A DNA stretch of 64,000 nucleotides, taken from NCBI GenBank assembly GCA_963730005.1, contig CAVSPO010000023.1:186001-250000 (forward strand), read 5' to 3'. This DNA comes from CAVSPO01 sp963730005. GTDB taxonomy: Bacteria; Actinomycetota; Actinomycetes; Propionibacteriales; Propionibacteriaceae. This document shows positions 1 through 8,742 of the stretch, piece by piece (position 1 is the first letter of the stretch; each line of letters begins with the position of its first letter). Below the pieces are notes generated by a model. That model did no database searches. It saw only the letters and a list, made by a program, of their open reading frames with translations, and was not told the origin of the DNA. A program made the translations under genes and the position numbers.

Positions 1-2062
1 CAACACCCAGCAGGGCGCGCAGTCGTCGTGACGCCTGCGGGCGGACCGAGAACTCGGTTGGGAACCGGCGCAACACCAGCACGAACACCACCAGCGTGAC
101 GGTCTCGACGACAGTCTGGGTGAGCGCCAGATCGGGGGCGCCCTGGACGGCGAACAATACCGCGACGCCGTAGCCGACGACGCCCAGCAGCAGCACCGCC
201 GTCATCCGGTGGGCGGTGCGGGTGAGCATCACCACGGCGGCGATCACCACCACCACCATTCCGGCCTGGGTGTAGTTGTCCCACGCCCGGAGCCGACCGG
301 GGAGATCAGGTCGGCCGACGCCGATGGCAACCCACGCGCCCGTCACCATGGTCAACAGCATGACGCCGAGATAGTAGGGCAGCGAGCCCCGTTGCGAACG
401 TGCCGTGACATCGGTTGCCACGCGGTTGAGGGTGCGCACCACTGCGCGGTAGGCAGAGTCGGCGCTGGGGACGATCTCGATCCGTAGCTGCAGGGCGGCG
501 ATCGGGCGGCGCGCCCAGAAGATCCCGCTGCCGGCGACGACGATGAGCATGGTCAGCAATGCAGGCATCTCGAGCCCGGCCCACAGCGTCAGGTGCCCCG
601 GCTCGCCCACGTAGCTGGCGGCGTGCGGCTGCAGCAGCTGCTCCAGCTTGCTGGGGAACAGGCCCAGCAGCAATGACCCCAGTCCCAGCACTGTGGGTGG
701 CAGGTCGAGCAGCCAGGAGTGCCGCTGAATCGGGCAGTAGTCGACCCCGGGTTTGTCGCTGAAGGCTCCCCACCACCACCGCAGGCCGTAGCCCAGCGTC
801 ATGACGGAGCCGGCGAACACAACCACCAGGAGCACCCAGTCGTCGCTGCCGCCGTGCCACAGGGCAGCCAGGGCGGCCTCCTTGGCGACGTAGCCCAGCG
901 TCGGCGGCAACCCTGCCATCGCAGCCACGGCGACGCCGGACACCACCGAGAGCCAGCGCAACTGCCGGCCCAGGCCAGAGAGCTTGCGCAGGTCCCGGCT
1001 CCCGGACGTCAGGTCGATCAGGCCAGTGGCCAGGAAGAGGCAGGACTTGAACAGGGCATGCGAGGTGAGCAGTGCCAGGCCAGCAAGCGCCATGGAGCTG
1101 GAGCCGTGGCCGACGAGCAAGATGATGAAGCCCAGCTGCGAGACGGTGCCGAAGGCCAGCACCAGCTTGAGGTCGTGCTGACGAAGCGCCCGGTAGCCGC
1201 CCAGCAGCATGGTGACGGCGCCGGTCCCGACCACCATGACCTGCCAGACCGGCAGGCTCGAGAAGCCAGGTGCCAGCCGCGCGACCAGGTAGACGCCCGC
1301 TTTGACCATGGCGGCCGCGTGCAGGTAGGCGCTGACCGGTGTGGGGGCTGCCATGGCGGCTGGCAGCCAGAAGTGGAACGGGATCTGGGCAGCCTTGGTG
1401 AGCGCGCCGACCAGCACCAACCCGACGGCCCACTGGACGCCGGTGGCCCCCAGGTCGAGGACCCCGGCGCGGGCATTGCCGATCAGTTCCGACAATCGGA
1501 AGGAACCGCCCGGGGACAACCCCAGGATGGCGAGCCCGGCCAGCATGGACAGGCCACCCAGGGTGGTGACGGTGATGGCCTGCAGCGCCGCGCGTCTTGA
1601 CGCCTGCCGGGTGTGGTAATGGCCGATCAGCAGGAAGCTGAACACCGTCGTCAGCTCCCAGAAGATGTAGACCAGCAGGGTGTTGTCGGTGGTCACCAGG
1701 CCGAGCATGGCGCCGGCGAAGGCGACGAAGACCCCGGCGAAGCGTCCCAAGGCGGAAGCCGTGGCCGAGAAGTACCTCGTGCAATAGACCAGAACCAGTG
1801 CGCCCACGCCACTGACGATCAGGGCCAGCAGCCAGGACAGGGTGTCCAGCCGGAAGTCGAAGGCCAAACCCAGCCCAGGCACCCAGTCCAGCCGGGTGGT
1901 GAGGCCGTCGCCGGCCAGCACCGCACCCGTCTGTGTCGCCAGCCACACGGCTGTGGAGCCGGGCACCAGGGCCAGCACCAGGAAGCCTCGCCGGGCCAGC
2001 CAATGGATCAGCAGAGGGGCCGTCAAGGCTGCGAGCGCATGGAGCGTCAGGAGCAGCAACAA
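1..2062 (-). CDS. mrpA: MrpA/MnhA-type Na+/H+ antiporter large subunit (3' end outside window)
   Basis: Translating the minus strand from a TTG at 2062 gives about 687 uninterrupted codons to the window edge. The N-terminal ~500 residues are a NuoL/MrpA proton-antiporter fold with many membrane segments, including a stretch containing WELTTVFSFLLIGHY and HAAAMVKAGVYL, where Lys and His of the ion path sit. The last part, with GAPDLALTQTVVETVTL, is the DUF4040/MrpD-like domain that marks MrpA rather than NuoL. The complex exchanges cytoplasmic Na+ for H+. The remaining mrp genes should lie to the left. There is no ATG or GTG near the start; the TTG at 2062, with ACAGGGA about 9 nt upstream, is the best choice, and the next codon (TTG 2059) is possible. 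It diverges from ispH. Confidence 0.85.
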   Translation of the reverse strand, partial: MLLLLTLHALAALTAPLLIHWLARRGFLVLALVPGSTAVWLATQTGAVLAGDGLTTRLDWVPGLGLAFDFRLDTLSWLLALIVSGVGALVLVYCTRYFSATASALGRFAGVFVAFAGAMLGLVTTDNTLLVYIFWELTTVFSFLLIGHYHTRQASRRAALQAITVTTLGGLSMLAGLAILGLSPGGSFRLSELIGNARAGVLDLGATGVQWAVGLVLVGALTKAAQIPFHFWLPAAMAAPTPVSAYLHAAAMVKAGVYLVARLAPGFSSLPVWQVMVVGTGAVTMLLGGYRALRQHDLKLVLAFGTVSQLGFIILLVGHGSSSMALAGLALLTSHALFKSCLFLATGLIDLTSGSRDLRKLSGLGRQLRWLSVVSGVAVAAMAGLPPTLGYVAKEAALAALWHGGSDDWVLLVVVFAGSVMTLGYGLRWWWGAFSDKPGVDYCPIQRHSWLLDLPPTVLGLGSLLLGLFPSKLEQLLQPHAASYVGEPGHLTLWAGLEMPALLTMLIVVAGSGIFWARRPIAALQLRIEIVPSADSAYRAVVRTLNRVATDVTARSQRGSLPYYLGVMLLTMVTGAWVAIGVGRPDLPGRLRAWDNYTQAGMVVVVIAAVVMLTRTAHRMTAVLLLGVVGYGVAVLFAVQGAPDLALTQTVVETVTLVVFVLVLRRFPTEFSVRPQASRRLRALLGV

Positions 2063-2167
2063 GATGGGGTCCCTGTCGGCGAGTAGGCGTTACGGGTCAA
2101 GGCCAGTCTAACGAGTCCAAGTGCGAGTGTGTGGCTCGCTGGTGCCCGCTCGTCTGATGGGGAGGTC

Positions 2168-2193
2168 CCAACACCCCCGTGGGTGGGTGTTGG
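2168..2193. promoter_or_regulatory. 9-bp perfect inverted repeat between divergent mrpA and ispH
   Basis: CCAACACCC (2168-2176) and GGGTGTTGG (2185-2193) are perfect complements around 8 nt. Both flanking genes point away from it, so it is unlikely to be a terminator. It ends about 11 nt before a TTGCCC that could be the ispH -35. An operator is the simplest reading; no regulator is identified. Confidence 0.45.
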
Positions 2194-2228
2194 ACGCTGC
2201 CGCTTGCCCGTGCGTTTCGGCCGGTCCA

Positions 2229-2234
2229 TAGAAT
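2229..2234 (+). promoter_or_regulatory. ispH -10 (leaderless)
   Basis: TAGAAT, 7 nt before ATG 2242; TTGCCC at 2204-2209 could be the -35 (19-nt spacing). Confidence 0.6.
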
Positions 2235-2241
2235 TGCCGTC

Positions 2242-3210
2242 ATGCTGCAATCCCCCCAGCCCCAGCCGGACAAGCGCGTCATTCTGGCGTCCCCTCGGGG
2301 CTACTGCGCGGGGGTCGATCGAGCTGTGGTGACCGTGGAGAAGGCGCTGGGACTCTTCGGCGCACCCTTGTACGTGCGCAAGCAGATCGTGCACAACCTG
2401 CACGTCGTCAGCGCGCTCGAGGCCAAGGGCGCCATCTTCGTGGACGAGGTGGATGAGGTGCCCGACGGCGCGCTGGTGGTCTTTTCGGCGCACGGCGTGT
2501 CACCGCAGGTGCGCGCCGAGGCGCAGGCTCGCGGGTTGCGCACCATTGACGCCACCTGCCCGCTGGTCACCAAGGTGCATCACGCAGCCAAGCGTTTTGT
2601 GGCCCAGGGGCTGCCGATCGTGATGATCGGGCATGCCGGCCACGAAGAGGTGCAGGGCACCATGGGTGAAGCTCCGCACCACATCACGCTGGTACAGGAC
2701 GCTGAGGATGTTGACGCGCTGACCTTGCCCACCGATCAGCCGGTGGCCTGGTTGTCCCAGACCACGTTGAGCGTCGACGAAACAGCCGCGCTGGTGGACA
2801 GACTGCGGGCGAAATTCCCCCTGCTGGTGGAACGTCAGCGCGACGACATTTGCTACGCCACCCAGAATCGGCAGCAAGCCGTCAAACAGTTGGCTGCCCA
2901 GTCCGACCTGGTGATCGTCGTGGGGTCAGCCAACTCGTCCAACTCGGTACGCCTGGTGGAGGTGGCGCTGGAGAACGGCGCCGGCGCCGCGCACCGGGTG
3001 GACTCAGCCGAAGAAATCGATGCGACCTGGCTGGATGGGGTCACCACGGTCGGCGTCACGGGGGGTGCGTCGGTGCCGGAGGTGCTGGTCCAAGGAGTGC
3101 TGGAGCGACTGGGGGAGCTGGGCTTCCCGCCGGCCCAGGAGCTGCGCCTGGTTGAGGAGAGCCTGAGCTTTTCGCTGCCACCCGAGCTGCGCAGCGCCGC
3201 CGGTCGGTGA
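2242..3210 (+). CDS. ispH: 4-hydroxy-3-methylbut-2-enyl diphosphate reductase
   Basis: This 322-residue protein catalyses the last step of the MEP isoprenoid pathway, reducing HMBPP to IPP and DMAPP with a [4Fe-4S] cluster. The three cluster cysteines are visible as C22 (SPRGYCAGVDRA), C106 (DATCPLVTKVH) and C204 (DDICYATQNRQ). The substrate-binding histidines are H51, H84 and H134, and the acidic pair is E135-E136 (GHAGHEEVQGT). Length is normal for IspH. An upstream in-frame ATG at 2179 is open, but the ATG at 2242 is preferred because a -10 hexamer ends 7 nt before it. It converges with rmuC, leaving only 3 bp between the stops. Confidence 0.97.
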   Translation: MLQSPQPQPDKRVILASPRGYCAGVDRAVVTVEKALGLFGAPLYVRKQIVHNLHVVSALEAKGAIFVDEVDEVPDGALVVFSAHGVSPQVRAEAQARGLRTIDATCPLVTKVHHAAKRFVAQGLPIVMIGHAGHEEVQGTMGEAPHHITLVQDAEDVDALTLPTDQPVAWLSQTTLSVDETAALVDRLRAKFPLLVERQRDDICYATQNRQQAVKQLAAQSDLVIVVGSANSSNSVRLVEVALENGAGAAHRVDSAEEIDATWLDGVTTVGVTGGASVPEVLVQGVLERLGELGFPPAQELRLVEESLSFSLPPELRSAAGR

Positions 3211-3213
3211 CGC

Positions 3214-4458
3214 TCACGCGATCTCCTGCTCGGCGTCGCTGGTGAGCTCCGGGGCTGACAGTGTGCGCACGGCTGTCTCCACGGGGCGTGCTGGCGCCAG
3301 CTGCTCCTGTGACACCTTGAGGTCATGGAACCGGCGGGCCGAGACCAGCACCCGGCCCTCCAGGGTGGCGACAGTCGAGTTGTACGCGGACACCGTCGAG
3401 TTGAGGCTGCGTCCCATCTTGTCGAAGGACTCGCCGAGCTTGCCGAGCCGGACGTAGAGCTCGCGGCCCAGGGCGAACACGTCGGCGGCCGAATCGGCCA
3501 GCGCCGCCTGCTGCCAGCCATAGCTGACGGCCCGCAGCAAGCCGATCAGCGTGGTGGGGCTGGCGAGAATGATGTTGCGAGCAGCAGCGTACTCATGCAG
3601 GTCCGGCTGGCGTGACAGCGCCTCTGCGACCAACGCCTCGGCACCGATGAACAGCACCACGAACTCCGGGCTGCCCGGCGCCGCGCTCCAGTACTTCTTG
3701 GCCGAGAGCTGGTCGATGTGGGTGCGCACGTTGCGAACAAACTGGCCGAGACACTCCTCCTGCTGGGCGAGATCATCGCTCTGGTAGGCGTCCAGGAACG
3801 CGGCCAGCGGCACCTTCGAGTCGACATAGACAAACTTGCCGTCACCGAGCAGCACCTTGAGGTCGGGCCGAATGGTGGCCTCACTGGTGCGGCTGGTTGC
3901 CTGCTGGACGAAATCACAATGCTCACGCATGCCGGCGATCTCGACCACGCGGCGCAGCTGCAGTTCCCCCCAGGCGCCGCGCACCTGGGGCTTGCGCAGG
4001 GCCGTGGTCAGCCCGATCGCCTCGCGGCGCAGGCGCTCGCTGGTGGAAACCACGGTGTTGACCTGCTCGTGCAGGGTGGCGTCGGCAGCTGCTCGTTGCT
4101 GTTCGATCTGCCCCAGCCGGTCGTTGAGCTGGTGCAGAGTCTGCTGCACGGGCGTCAGCAGCTGGGCCGTCTGCGCCAGCCGCGCCGCGGCGTTGGCCTC
4201 GGTCTCGGCCACCTGCCGGTCGAGGGTCTCCTCGGACAGCACCCGGAACTGGTTGACCATGGTCTCGTGGTCGGCCTCGAGAGCTCGAAGCCGGGCTTGG
4301 GCGCCATCACGCTCGGTTTCGGCCCGCGCCAGCCGGGTCTCCACGTCGAACTGGCGAGCCAGGGCGCGGGTGCGGGCCAGCAGCGCGCCGAAGGCAGCAC
4401 CGACAGCCAGAGCCACCAGCACTGCCACCAGCAGGGTCATCAGGGTCACCGTCTCCAT
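3214..4458 (-). CDS. rmuC: DNA recombination protein RmuC
   Basis: This 414-residue RmuC-family protein is linked in other bacteria to limiting DNA rearrangement at inverted repeats; its biochemistry is poorly defined. It has an N-terminal membrane anchor (about residues 5-26), a long coiled coil (about 35-145), and then the RmuC nuclease-like core beginning with the family signature RGAWGELQLRRVVEIAGM, followed by DLKVLLGDGKFVYVDSKVPL. The start ATG has no ribosome binding site. A CATGCT lies 6 nt upstream (4465-4470 on the minus strand), a weak version of the leaderless arrangement common here. It is divergent from the M18 aminopeptidase. Confidence 0.93.
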   Translation of the reverse strand: METVTLMTLLVAVLVALAVGAAFGALLARTRALARQFDVETRLARAETERDGAQARLRALEADHETMVNQFRVLSEETLDRQVAETEANAAARLAQTAQLLTPVQQTLHQLNDRLGQIEQQRAAADATLHEQVNTVVSTSERLRREAIGLTTALRKPQVRGAWGELQLRRVVEIAGMREHCDFVQQATSRTSEATIRPDLKVLLGDGKFVYVDSKVPLAAFLDAYQSDDLAQQEECLGQFVRNVRTHIDQLSAKKYWSAAPGSPEFVVLFIGAEALVAEALSRQPDLHEYAAARNIILASPTTLIGLLRAVSYGWQQAALADSAADVFALGRELYVRLGKLGESFDKMGRSLNSTVSAYNSTVATLEGRVLVSARRFHDLKVSQEQLAPARPVETAVRTLSAPELTSDAEQEIA

Positions 4459-4482
4459 GCATCAAGCATGGCGTTGCCCTCC

Positions 4483-4498
4483 GACAGAAATATCTGTC
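4483..4498. promoter_or_regulatory. Palindrome between rmuC and the aminopeptidase gene
   Basis: GACAGA-AATA-TCTGTC has perfect 6-bp arms. It covers the expected -35 position of the aminopeptidase promoter (-10 GATACT at 4511-4516) and lies 25-40 bp upstream of rmuC. It is not an actinobacterial LexA box. An operator role is inferred. Confidence 0.35.
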
Positions 4499-4522
4499 CG
4501 TCGCCGCTGCGATACTGAGGCC

Positions 4523-5809
4523 ATGGCAGATCCTGTTGCACACGGGCCGTCGCTGGGCTACATGAACCGTCTCGCGGACTTCATCGTGTCCTCTCCGACC
4601 AGCTATCACACGGTGGCAACGCTGGCCCAGTCACTGCGGCAGGCGGGGTTCCGGGAGTTCCACGAATCACTGCCTTGGGAGGATGTCACCGGCCGCTGCT
4701 TCTTCGTCCGCGACGGCGCCCTGGTGGCATGGCTGACCCCCCGCCGGATCAACGAGCGCACCGGGCTGCGGGTGGTCGGCTCGCACACGGACTCGCCCAC
4801 CCTGAAGCTGAAGCCCAACGCGGACTACACCAGCGCCGGTTGGCAGATGCTCGACATGGAGCTCTATGGCGGGCCCCTGCTCAACTCATGGCTCGACCGT
4901 GAGCTCGGGCTGGCCGGGCGGGTGGTCACCTCGGCGGGGCAGCAGTTGTTGGTGTCCACCGGGCCGATCATGCGAGTCGCGCAGCTGGCGTCGCACCTGG
5001 ATCGCGGCGCCAACGAGGCGCTCACCCTTGATCGGCAGGCGCACATGATGCCGCTGTGGGGCGTGGGCGGGCCTGACTTGTCCATCGAGACGGTGTTGGG
5101 CGGGCTGGCCGGCGTCCCCGACGGGCAGACGGTCGCGGGCTGCGATGTGCTGGCCTACCCGACCGCTGGGCCGCAGGTTTTCGGCATCCGCCAGGAGTTT
5201 TTCGCCTCGTCGCGGCTGGACAACCTGGTCGGCGTCTTCGTGAGCCTGTCAGCCTTGCTCGAACAGGGCGAGCTGGACGACATCGCGGTGCTGGCAGCCT
5301 TCGATCACGAGGAGGTGGGGTCGACCACCCGCAGCGGGGCATCTGGCCCGTTGCTGGAGGACGCCGTGGTACGCATCGCCGACGGTCTCGGCTACGCCGG
5401 CGACGCCTATCGGGCCTTGCTCGCACGCAGCTCCTGCGTGTCGGTCGACGCCGCGCATGCCGTGCACCCGAACTATCCGCACCTGCATGATCCGAACAAC
5501 AAGCCGCTGGTCAACGCGGGCCCGGTGCTCAAGATGAACGCCAACCAGCGTTACGCGTCCGACGCGCAGGGCTCGGCTGTCTGGCGTCGGGCCTGTGCTG
5601 CTGCTGACGTGCCCCTGCAAACTTTCGTGGGAAACAACGCGGTGCCCTGCGGCTCCACCATCGGCCCACTGACGGCAGCCCGACTGGGCCTGACCACGGT
5701 GGACGTGGGCATCCCGATGCTGAGCATGCATTCAGCCAGGGAGCTCTGCGGCACCCGTGACCCGCTGTGGCTGGCCCAGGCGCTGGGTGCCTACTGGGCT
5801 GGAGCCTGA
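4523..5809 (+). CDS. apeB: M18 family aminopeptidase (aspartyl aminopeptidase-like)
   Basis: This 428-residue zinc aminopeptidase removes N-terminal residues from peptides in the cytoplasm; M18 enzymes usually prefer acidic or neutral residues. Family motifs are in order: VGSHTDSPTLKLKP (metal His/Asp), SSRLDNLVGVF (bridging Asp), AFDHEEVGSTT (catalytic and metal Glu), VDAAHAVHPNYPHLHD and VGIPMLSMHSARE (last His ligand). A much longer open frame exists upstream, but only the part from ATG 4523 matches the family, and GATACT lies 6 nt before that ATG with no ribosome binding site. Its stop is 1 bp from the stop of the convergent DUF4190 gene. Confidence 0.95.
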   Translation: MADPVAHGPSLGYMNRLADFIVSSPTSYHTVATLAQSLRQAGFREFHESLPWEDVTGRCFFVRDGALVAWLTPRRINERTGLRVVGSHTDSPTLKLKPNADYTSAGWQMLDMELYGGPLLNSWLDRELGLAGRVVTSAGQQLLVSTGPIMRVAQLASHLDRGANEALTLDRQAHMMPLWGVGGPDLSIETVLGGLAGVPDGQTVAGCDVLAYPTAGPQVFGIRQEFFASSRLDNLVGVFVSLSALLEQGELDDIAVLAAFDHEEVGSTTRSGASGPLLEDAVVRIADGLGYAGDAYRALLARSSCVSVDAAHAVHPNYPHLHDPNNKPLVNAGPVLKMNANQRYASDAQGSAVWRRACAAADVPLQTFVGNNAVPCGSTIGPLTAARLGLTTVDVGIPMLSMHSARELCGTRDPLWLAQALGAYWAGA

Positions 5810-5810
5810 G

Positions 5811-6464
5811 TCACGCGGCTCCGAGTAGCAAGGCCAGCAGCACGAGCGCGAACATGGCCGCCATGCCGATGGTGACGATAGCGCCACAGATCATTCCGGC
5901 GGTGAGGGCACCCTCATTGGAGTAGCGGCCGGGATGCTTGCGGACATCCGCTCTGCCTGCCGCGCCCAGCCACCAGGCGAACGGGGCAGTGAAGCCGAAA
6001 AAGAACCCCAGAATGCCCAGCACCAACGCGACGGTGCCGTTGGGGTGCTGCTCGCCTGCGGAGTAGGGCTGCAGCGGGGCCAGCGAGTAGCCCGGGTAGG
6101 CAGCGGCAGGGGAATAGGGCGGTGGGCTCTGGGGCGAGAGCTGCTGGCCTTGCGCTGGAGCCGACTGGTTCGGGTCGGCGTAAGGGTTGAAGGTGATGGC
6201 TGAGGAGAAGGGGTCGAAGGCCTGCGGCTCGGCGTGCTGGTAACCAGCTTGGCTGGGCTGCCAGTAGTCCTCCCGGGGTTGTTGCTGTTGGTTCTGTGCC
6301 GGGGGTTGCCGGTAGCTCTGCATGCCGGGCTGCTGGTTGCCGGGTGCGTCGCTGGCCTGGTGAGGGTAGGGATCCGGCTGGTCGCCGGTGACGAAGTCAG
6401 GCATGCCCTGATCGGTGGATCGTTGATCGTCGGCCGCGCCGGGCGCGTTCCAAGGGGTGGTCAT
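5811..6464 (-). CDS. DUF4190-domain membrane protein with Pro/Gln-rich N-terminus
   Basis: This 217-residue protein has about 140 disordered residues rich in Pro, Gln, Ser and Tyr, followed by two membrane segments (TVALVLGILGFFFGFTAPFAWWL and an Ala/Leu-rich C-terminal helix). That is the layout of actinobacterial DUF4190 proteins. Between the helices is a short charged loop (GRADVRKHPGRYSNEGA). The function of the family is unknown. The start was placed at ATG 6464 because GAGGAG lies 9 nt upstream; an upstream ATG at 6518 lacks such a site. It is a single-gene unit convergent with the aminopeptidase and divergent from ychF. Confidence 0.8.
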   Translation of the reverse strand: MTTPWNAPGAADDQRSTDQGMPDFVTGDQPDPYPHQASDAPGNQQPGMQSYRQPPAQNQQQQPREDYWQPSQAGYQHAEPQAFDPFSSAITFNPYADPNQSAPAQGQQLSPQSPPPYSPAAAYPGYSLAPLQPYSAGEQHPNGTVALVLGILGFFFGFTAPFAWWLGAAGRADVRKHPGRYSNEGALTAGMICGAIVTIGMAAMFALVLLALLLGAA

Positions 6465-6544
6465 CGTAGTTGCTCCTCGCGCCTCGAGACGTGCCTTCAT
6501 CGTAACGACGTCGACCAACAGTCCGGGCCAGTCCAGCGTGCCGG

Positions 6545-6550
6545 TAGTCT
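6545..6550 (+). promoter_or_regulatory. ychF -10 (leaderless)
   Basis: TAGTCT, 7 nt before GTG 6558. Confidence 0.55.
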
Positions 6551-6557
6551 GTGGGGC

Positions 6558-7631
6558 GTGTCACTGACAATAGGCATCGTCGGCCTTCCCAATTCCGGCA
6601 AGTCAACCCTGTTCAACGCGCTCACCCGCAACAACGTTCTCGCGGCGAACTACCCGTTCGCGACCATCGAGCCCAACGTGGGGGTGGTGGGTGTTCCAGA
6701 ACCGCGGCTCGCGGTGCTGGGGAAGATGTACCAATCCAGGCAGGTGATTCCGGCGACGGTGAGTTTCGTCGACATCGCCGGCATCGTGCAGGGCGCCAGC
6801 CAGGGGGAAGGCATGGGTAATGCCTTCCTGGCCAACATCCGTGAGGCGGACGCCATCTGCCAGGTGACCAGGGCTTTCGGTGACGACGACGTCAGTCACG
6901 TGGATGGCAGGGTCGACCCGGGCTCTGACATTGAGACCATCACCACCGAACTGATCCTGGCTGACCTTCAGACGCTGGAGAAAGCCCTGCCGAAGTTGGA
7001 GAAGGAAGCCAAGCTCAAGAAGGAGTTGCGGCCCAAGCTCGAGGCCTGGCAGCAGGCTTACCAGGTGCTCAGCGACGGCACGACGGTGTTCAAGGCGGGC
7101 CTGGATTCGGAGCCACTGCACGACTTGTGGCTGCTCACGGCCAAGCCTTTCATCTACGTCTTCAACTGCGATCAGGACCAATTGGGCGACGACGCGGCGT
7201 TGCAGCAGATGCGCGACGTGGTGGCCCCGGCCGAGGCGATTTTCCTGGACGCCAAGTTCGAGTCGGAGCTGGTCGAGATGGACGAGGACGAGGCGCGCGA
7301 ATTCCTTGCCGAGTCGGGCGTGACTGAGCCGGGCCTGGACAAGCTGGCCCGTGTCGGGTACCAGACGCTGGGCCTGCAGAGCTTCCTCACGGCCGGCCCC
7401 AAGGAGTCGCGCGCCTGGACGATTCATCAGGGTTGGACCGCACCCCAGGCTGCGGGGGTCATCCACACTGATTTCGAGCGGGGTTTCATCAAGGCCCAGG
7501 TGATCAGCTACGACGACTTGGTCGAGCTCGGTTCCGAGGCCGCTGCCAAGGCCGCCGGCAAGATGCGGCTCGAGGGCAAGGACTACGTGATGCGGGACGG
7601 CGACGTCGTCGAGTTCCGGTTCAACGTGTAG
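6558..7631 (+). CDS. ychF: Obg-like ATPase YchF/OLA1
   Basis: This 357-residue P-loop ATPase of the TRAFAC class binds ribosomes and takes part in translation and stress control. The N-terminal G domain shows G1 (GLPNSGKSTLFNAL, residues 8-21), a switch region (ANYPFATIEPNVG), G3 (VDIAGIVQGASQGEGMGN) and the NxxE-like ATP-specificity segment (VFNCDQDQLGDD). A coiled coil follows within about 125-200. The C-terminal TGS domain carries RAWTIHQGWTAPQAAGVIHTDFERGFIKAQV. Length and order match the family. The GTG start is set by the -10 hexamer 7 nt upstream; an upstream in-frame ATG at 6234 would add about 108 unrelated residues. Confidence 0.96.
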   Translation: MSLTIGIVGLPNSGKSTLFNALTRNNVLAANYPFATIEPNVGVVGVPEPRLAVLGKMYQSRQVIPATVSFVDIAGIVQGASQGEGMGNAFLANIREADAICQVTRAFGDDDVSHVDGRVDPGSDIETITTELILADLQTLEKALPKLEKEAKLKKELRPKLEAWQQAYQVLSDGTTVFKAGLDSEPLHDLWLLTAKPFIYVFNCDQDQLGDDAALQQMRDVVAPAEAIFLDAKFESELVEMDEDEAREFLAESGVTEPGLDKLARVGYQTLGLQSFLTAGPKESRAWTIHQGWTAPQAAGVIHTDFERGFIKAQVISYDDLVELGSEAAAKAAGKMRLEGKDYVMRDGDVVEFRFNV

Positions 7632-7655
7632 CCAGCGCCTAGCTGGCGCTGGCTA
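7629..7655. terminator. Bidirectional terminator hairpin containing both stop codons
   Basis: TAGCCAGCGCC and GGCGCTGGCTA form a perfect 11-bp stem with a 5-nt loop. The TAG of ychF (7629-7631) is the base of the left arm. The TAG of the convergent AI-2E gene (7639-7641 on the minus strand) spans the loop boundary, so both ORFs end inside the hairpin. Confidence 0.75.
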
Positions 7656-8742
7656 CTGTCGCCGCGGACCCAGGGTCAGGCTCGGCGCTGGCCGCCGCTT
7701 TTCGCTCCTTGACGACGGCAACGGACTTGATGGTCGCCGCGACCAGCGGCGGCGCCAGGATCATGCCGATGAGCCCCGCAACGCTGCCACCGATCAGGGT
7801 GGCGAGCAGGACGACCACGGGATGGATGCGCAGGGTCGAACCGAGCGCCCACGAACTGACCGCACTCTGGATGGTGCCGTTGGAGATCACGAACGTGAGG
7901 GCGATGATGCCCGCGGTGGTGGCTCCGCCCGATCCGAAGGCGATCAGCACCGCAAAGGCGCCCGTGATCCACGCGCCCAGGAACGGGATGAACGAAAGCA
8001 CGAAGTACAGGATGAATATCGAGCCGGCCAACGGCACCCTGAGCAGCAGCAGCGGCACCATGAAAATGGGCGCCGTCAACAGGGCGGTGATGGCAACCCC
8101 CTTGAAGTAACCGCTCAGCGACTTCTGAGCCACGGTGGCGATGTCGTCGGCGAGTCCGACGTCCCACGACGCGACCCGCGCCAACCAGCCAGGGAAGCTG
8201 CGGCCGTCCCTCAACACGAAGAAGAGGAAATAGAGGGCGAACAAGGTGCCCATGCTGAAAGCCATTCCTCCGGAGAAGGTGCCAGTCGCCATGTTGACGA
8301 GGCCCTGGGCGGCCCGCGGTGCGTACTGTTCGAAGTTGGCCCGGATACGTTCCAGCATCAGGGGGTCGAGGTCGAGCGTCTTTCCCCACAGCACGAACTC
8401 GTTCCAGCCTGCCATCAGTTGCCGGTTGATCTGGGGCAACTCCCCAAGCAAACCACGAACGACGATGGTGACGGTGCCCGCAGCCAGCGCGAGGGCGCCC
8501 AACATGCCCGCGACGGTGGCGAGCAGCTTGCTGAGGCCCCAGCTCTGCAGCCGCAACACGAGCGGCTCCAGGACCACGCCGATGATGACTGCGACGACGA
8601 GTGGCACCACAATCCCGGTGATCGCCCCGAGCGCCGTCGACACCAGCACGAGAACGAGCATGACGCCGATCGCCGCCCAACTCACCCGTCCCACCCGGAG
8701 GAGCCGGGCCATGCGCTGCTCCCGCTGAGGGTTTCCGCTCAC
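7639..8742 (-). CDS. AI-2E family transporter (PerM/YdiK-type permease)
   Basis: This 367-residue integral membrane protein has about eight membrane segments. It has the AI-2E family layout: a paired N-terminal helix (GVMLVLVLVSTALGAITGIVVPLVVAVIIGVVLEPLV is 37 residues, so two helices), a central soluble stretch (LLGELPQINRQLMAGW) and a C-terminal block with FIPFLGAWITG, SSWALGSTLRIHPVVVLL and GLIGMILAPPLVA. Despite the name, most members are exporters or antiporters of unknown substrate, and none is tied to quorum sensing here. The start is a GTG with GAGG about 8 nt upstream. It is monocistronic and convergent with ychF. Confidence 0.85.
   Translation of the reverse strand: MSGNPQREQRMARLLRVGRVSWAAIGVMLVLVLVSTALGAITGIVVPLVVAVIIGVVLEPLVLRLQSWGLSKLLATVAGMLGALALAAGTVTIVVRGLLGELPQINRQLMAGWNEFVLWGKTLDLDPLMLERIRANFEQYAPRAAQGLVNMATGTFSGGMAFSMGTLFALYFLFFVLRDGRSFPGWLARVASWDVGLADDIATVAQKSLSGYFKGVAITALLTAPIFMVPLLLLRVPLAGSIFILYFVLSFIPFLGAWITGAFAVLIAFGSGGATTAGIIALTFVISNGTIQSAVSSWALGSTLRIHPVVVLLATLIGGSVAGLIGMILAPPLVAATIKSVAVVKERKAAASAEPDPGSAATVASAS

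Noticed and set aside
306..2003. 565-codon minus-strand frame inside the antiporter gene
   Set aside because: It is the wrong frame: the true frame on the same strand gives hydrophobic helices and MrpA motifs. This one is Arg/Gly/His-rich.
4483..4498. SOS box at the rmuC promoter
   Set aside because: The half-site GACAGA does not match the actinobacterial LexA consensus (TCGAAC...GTTCGA type).
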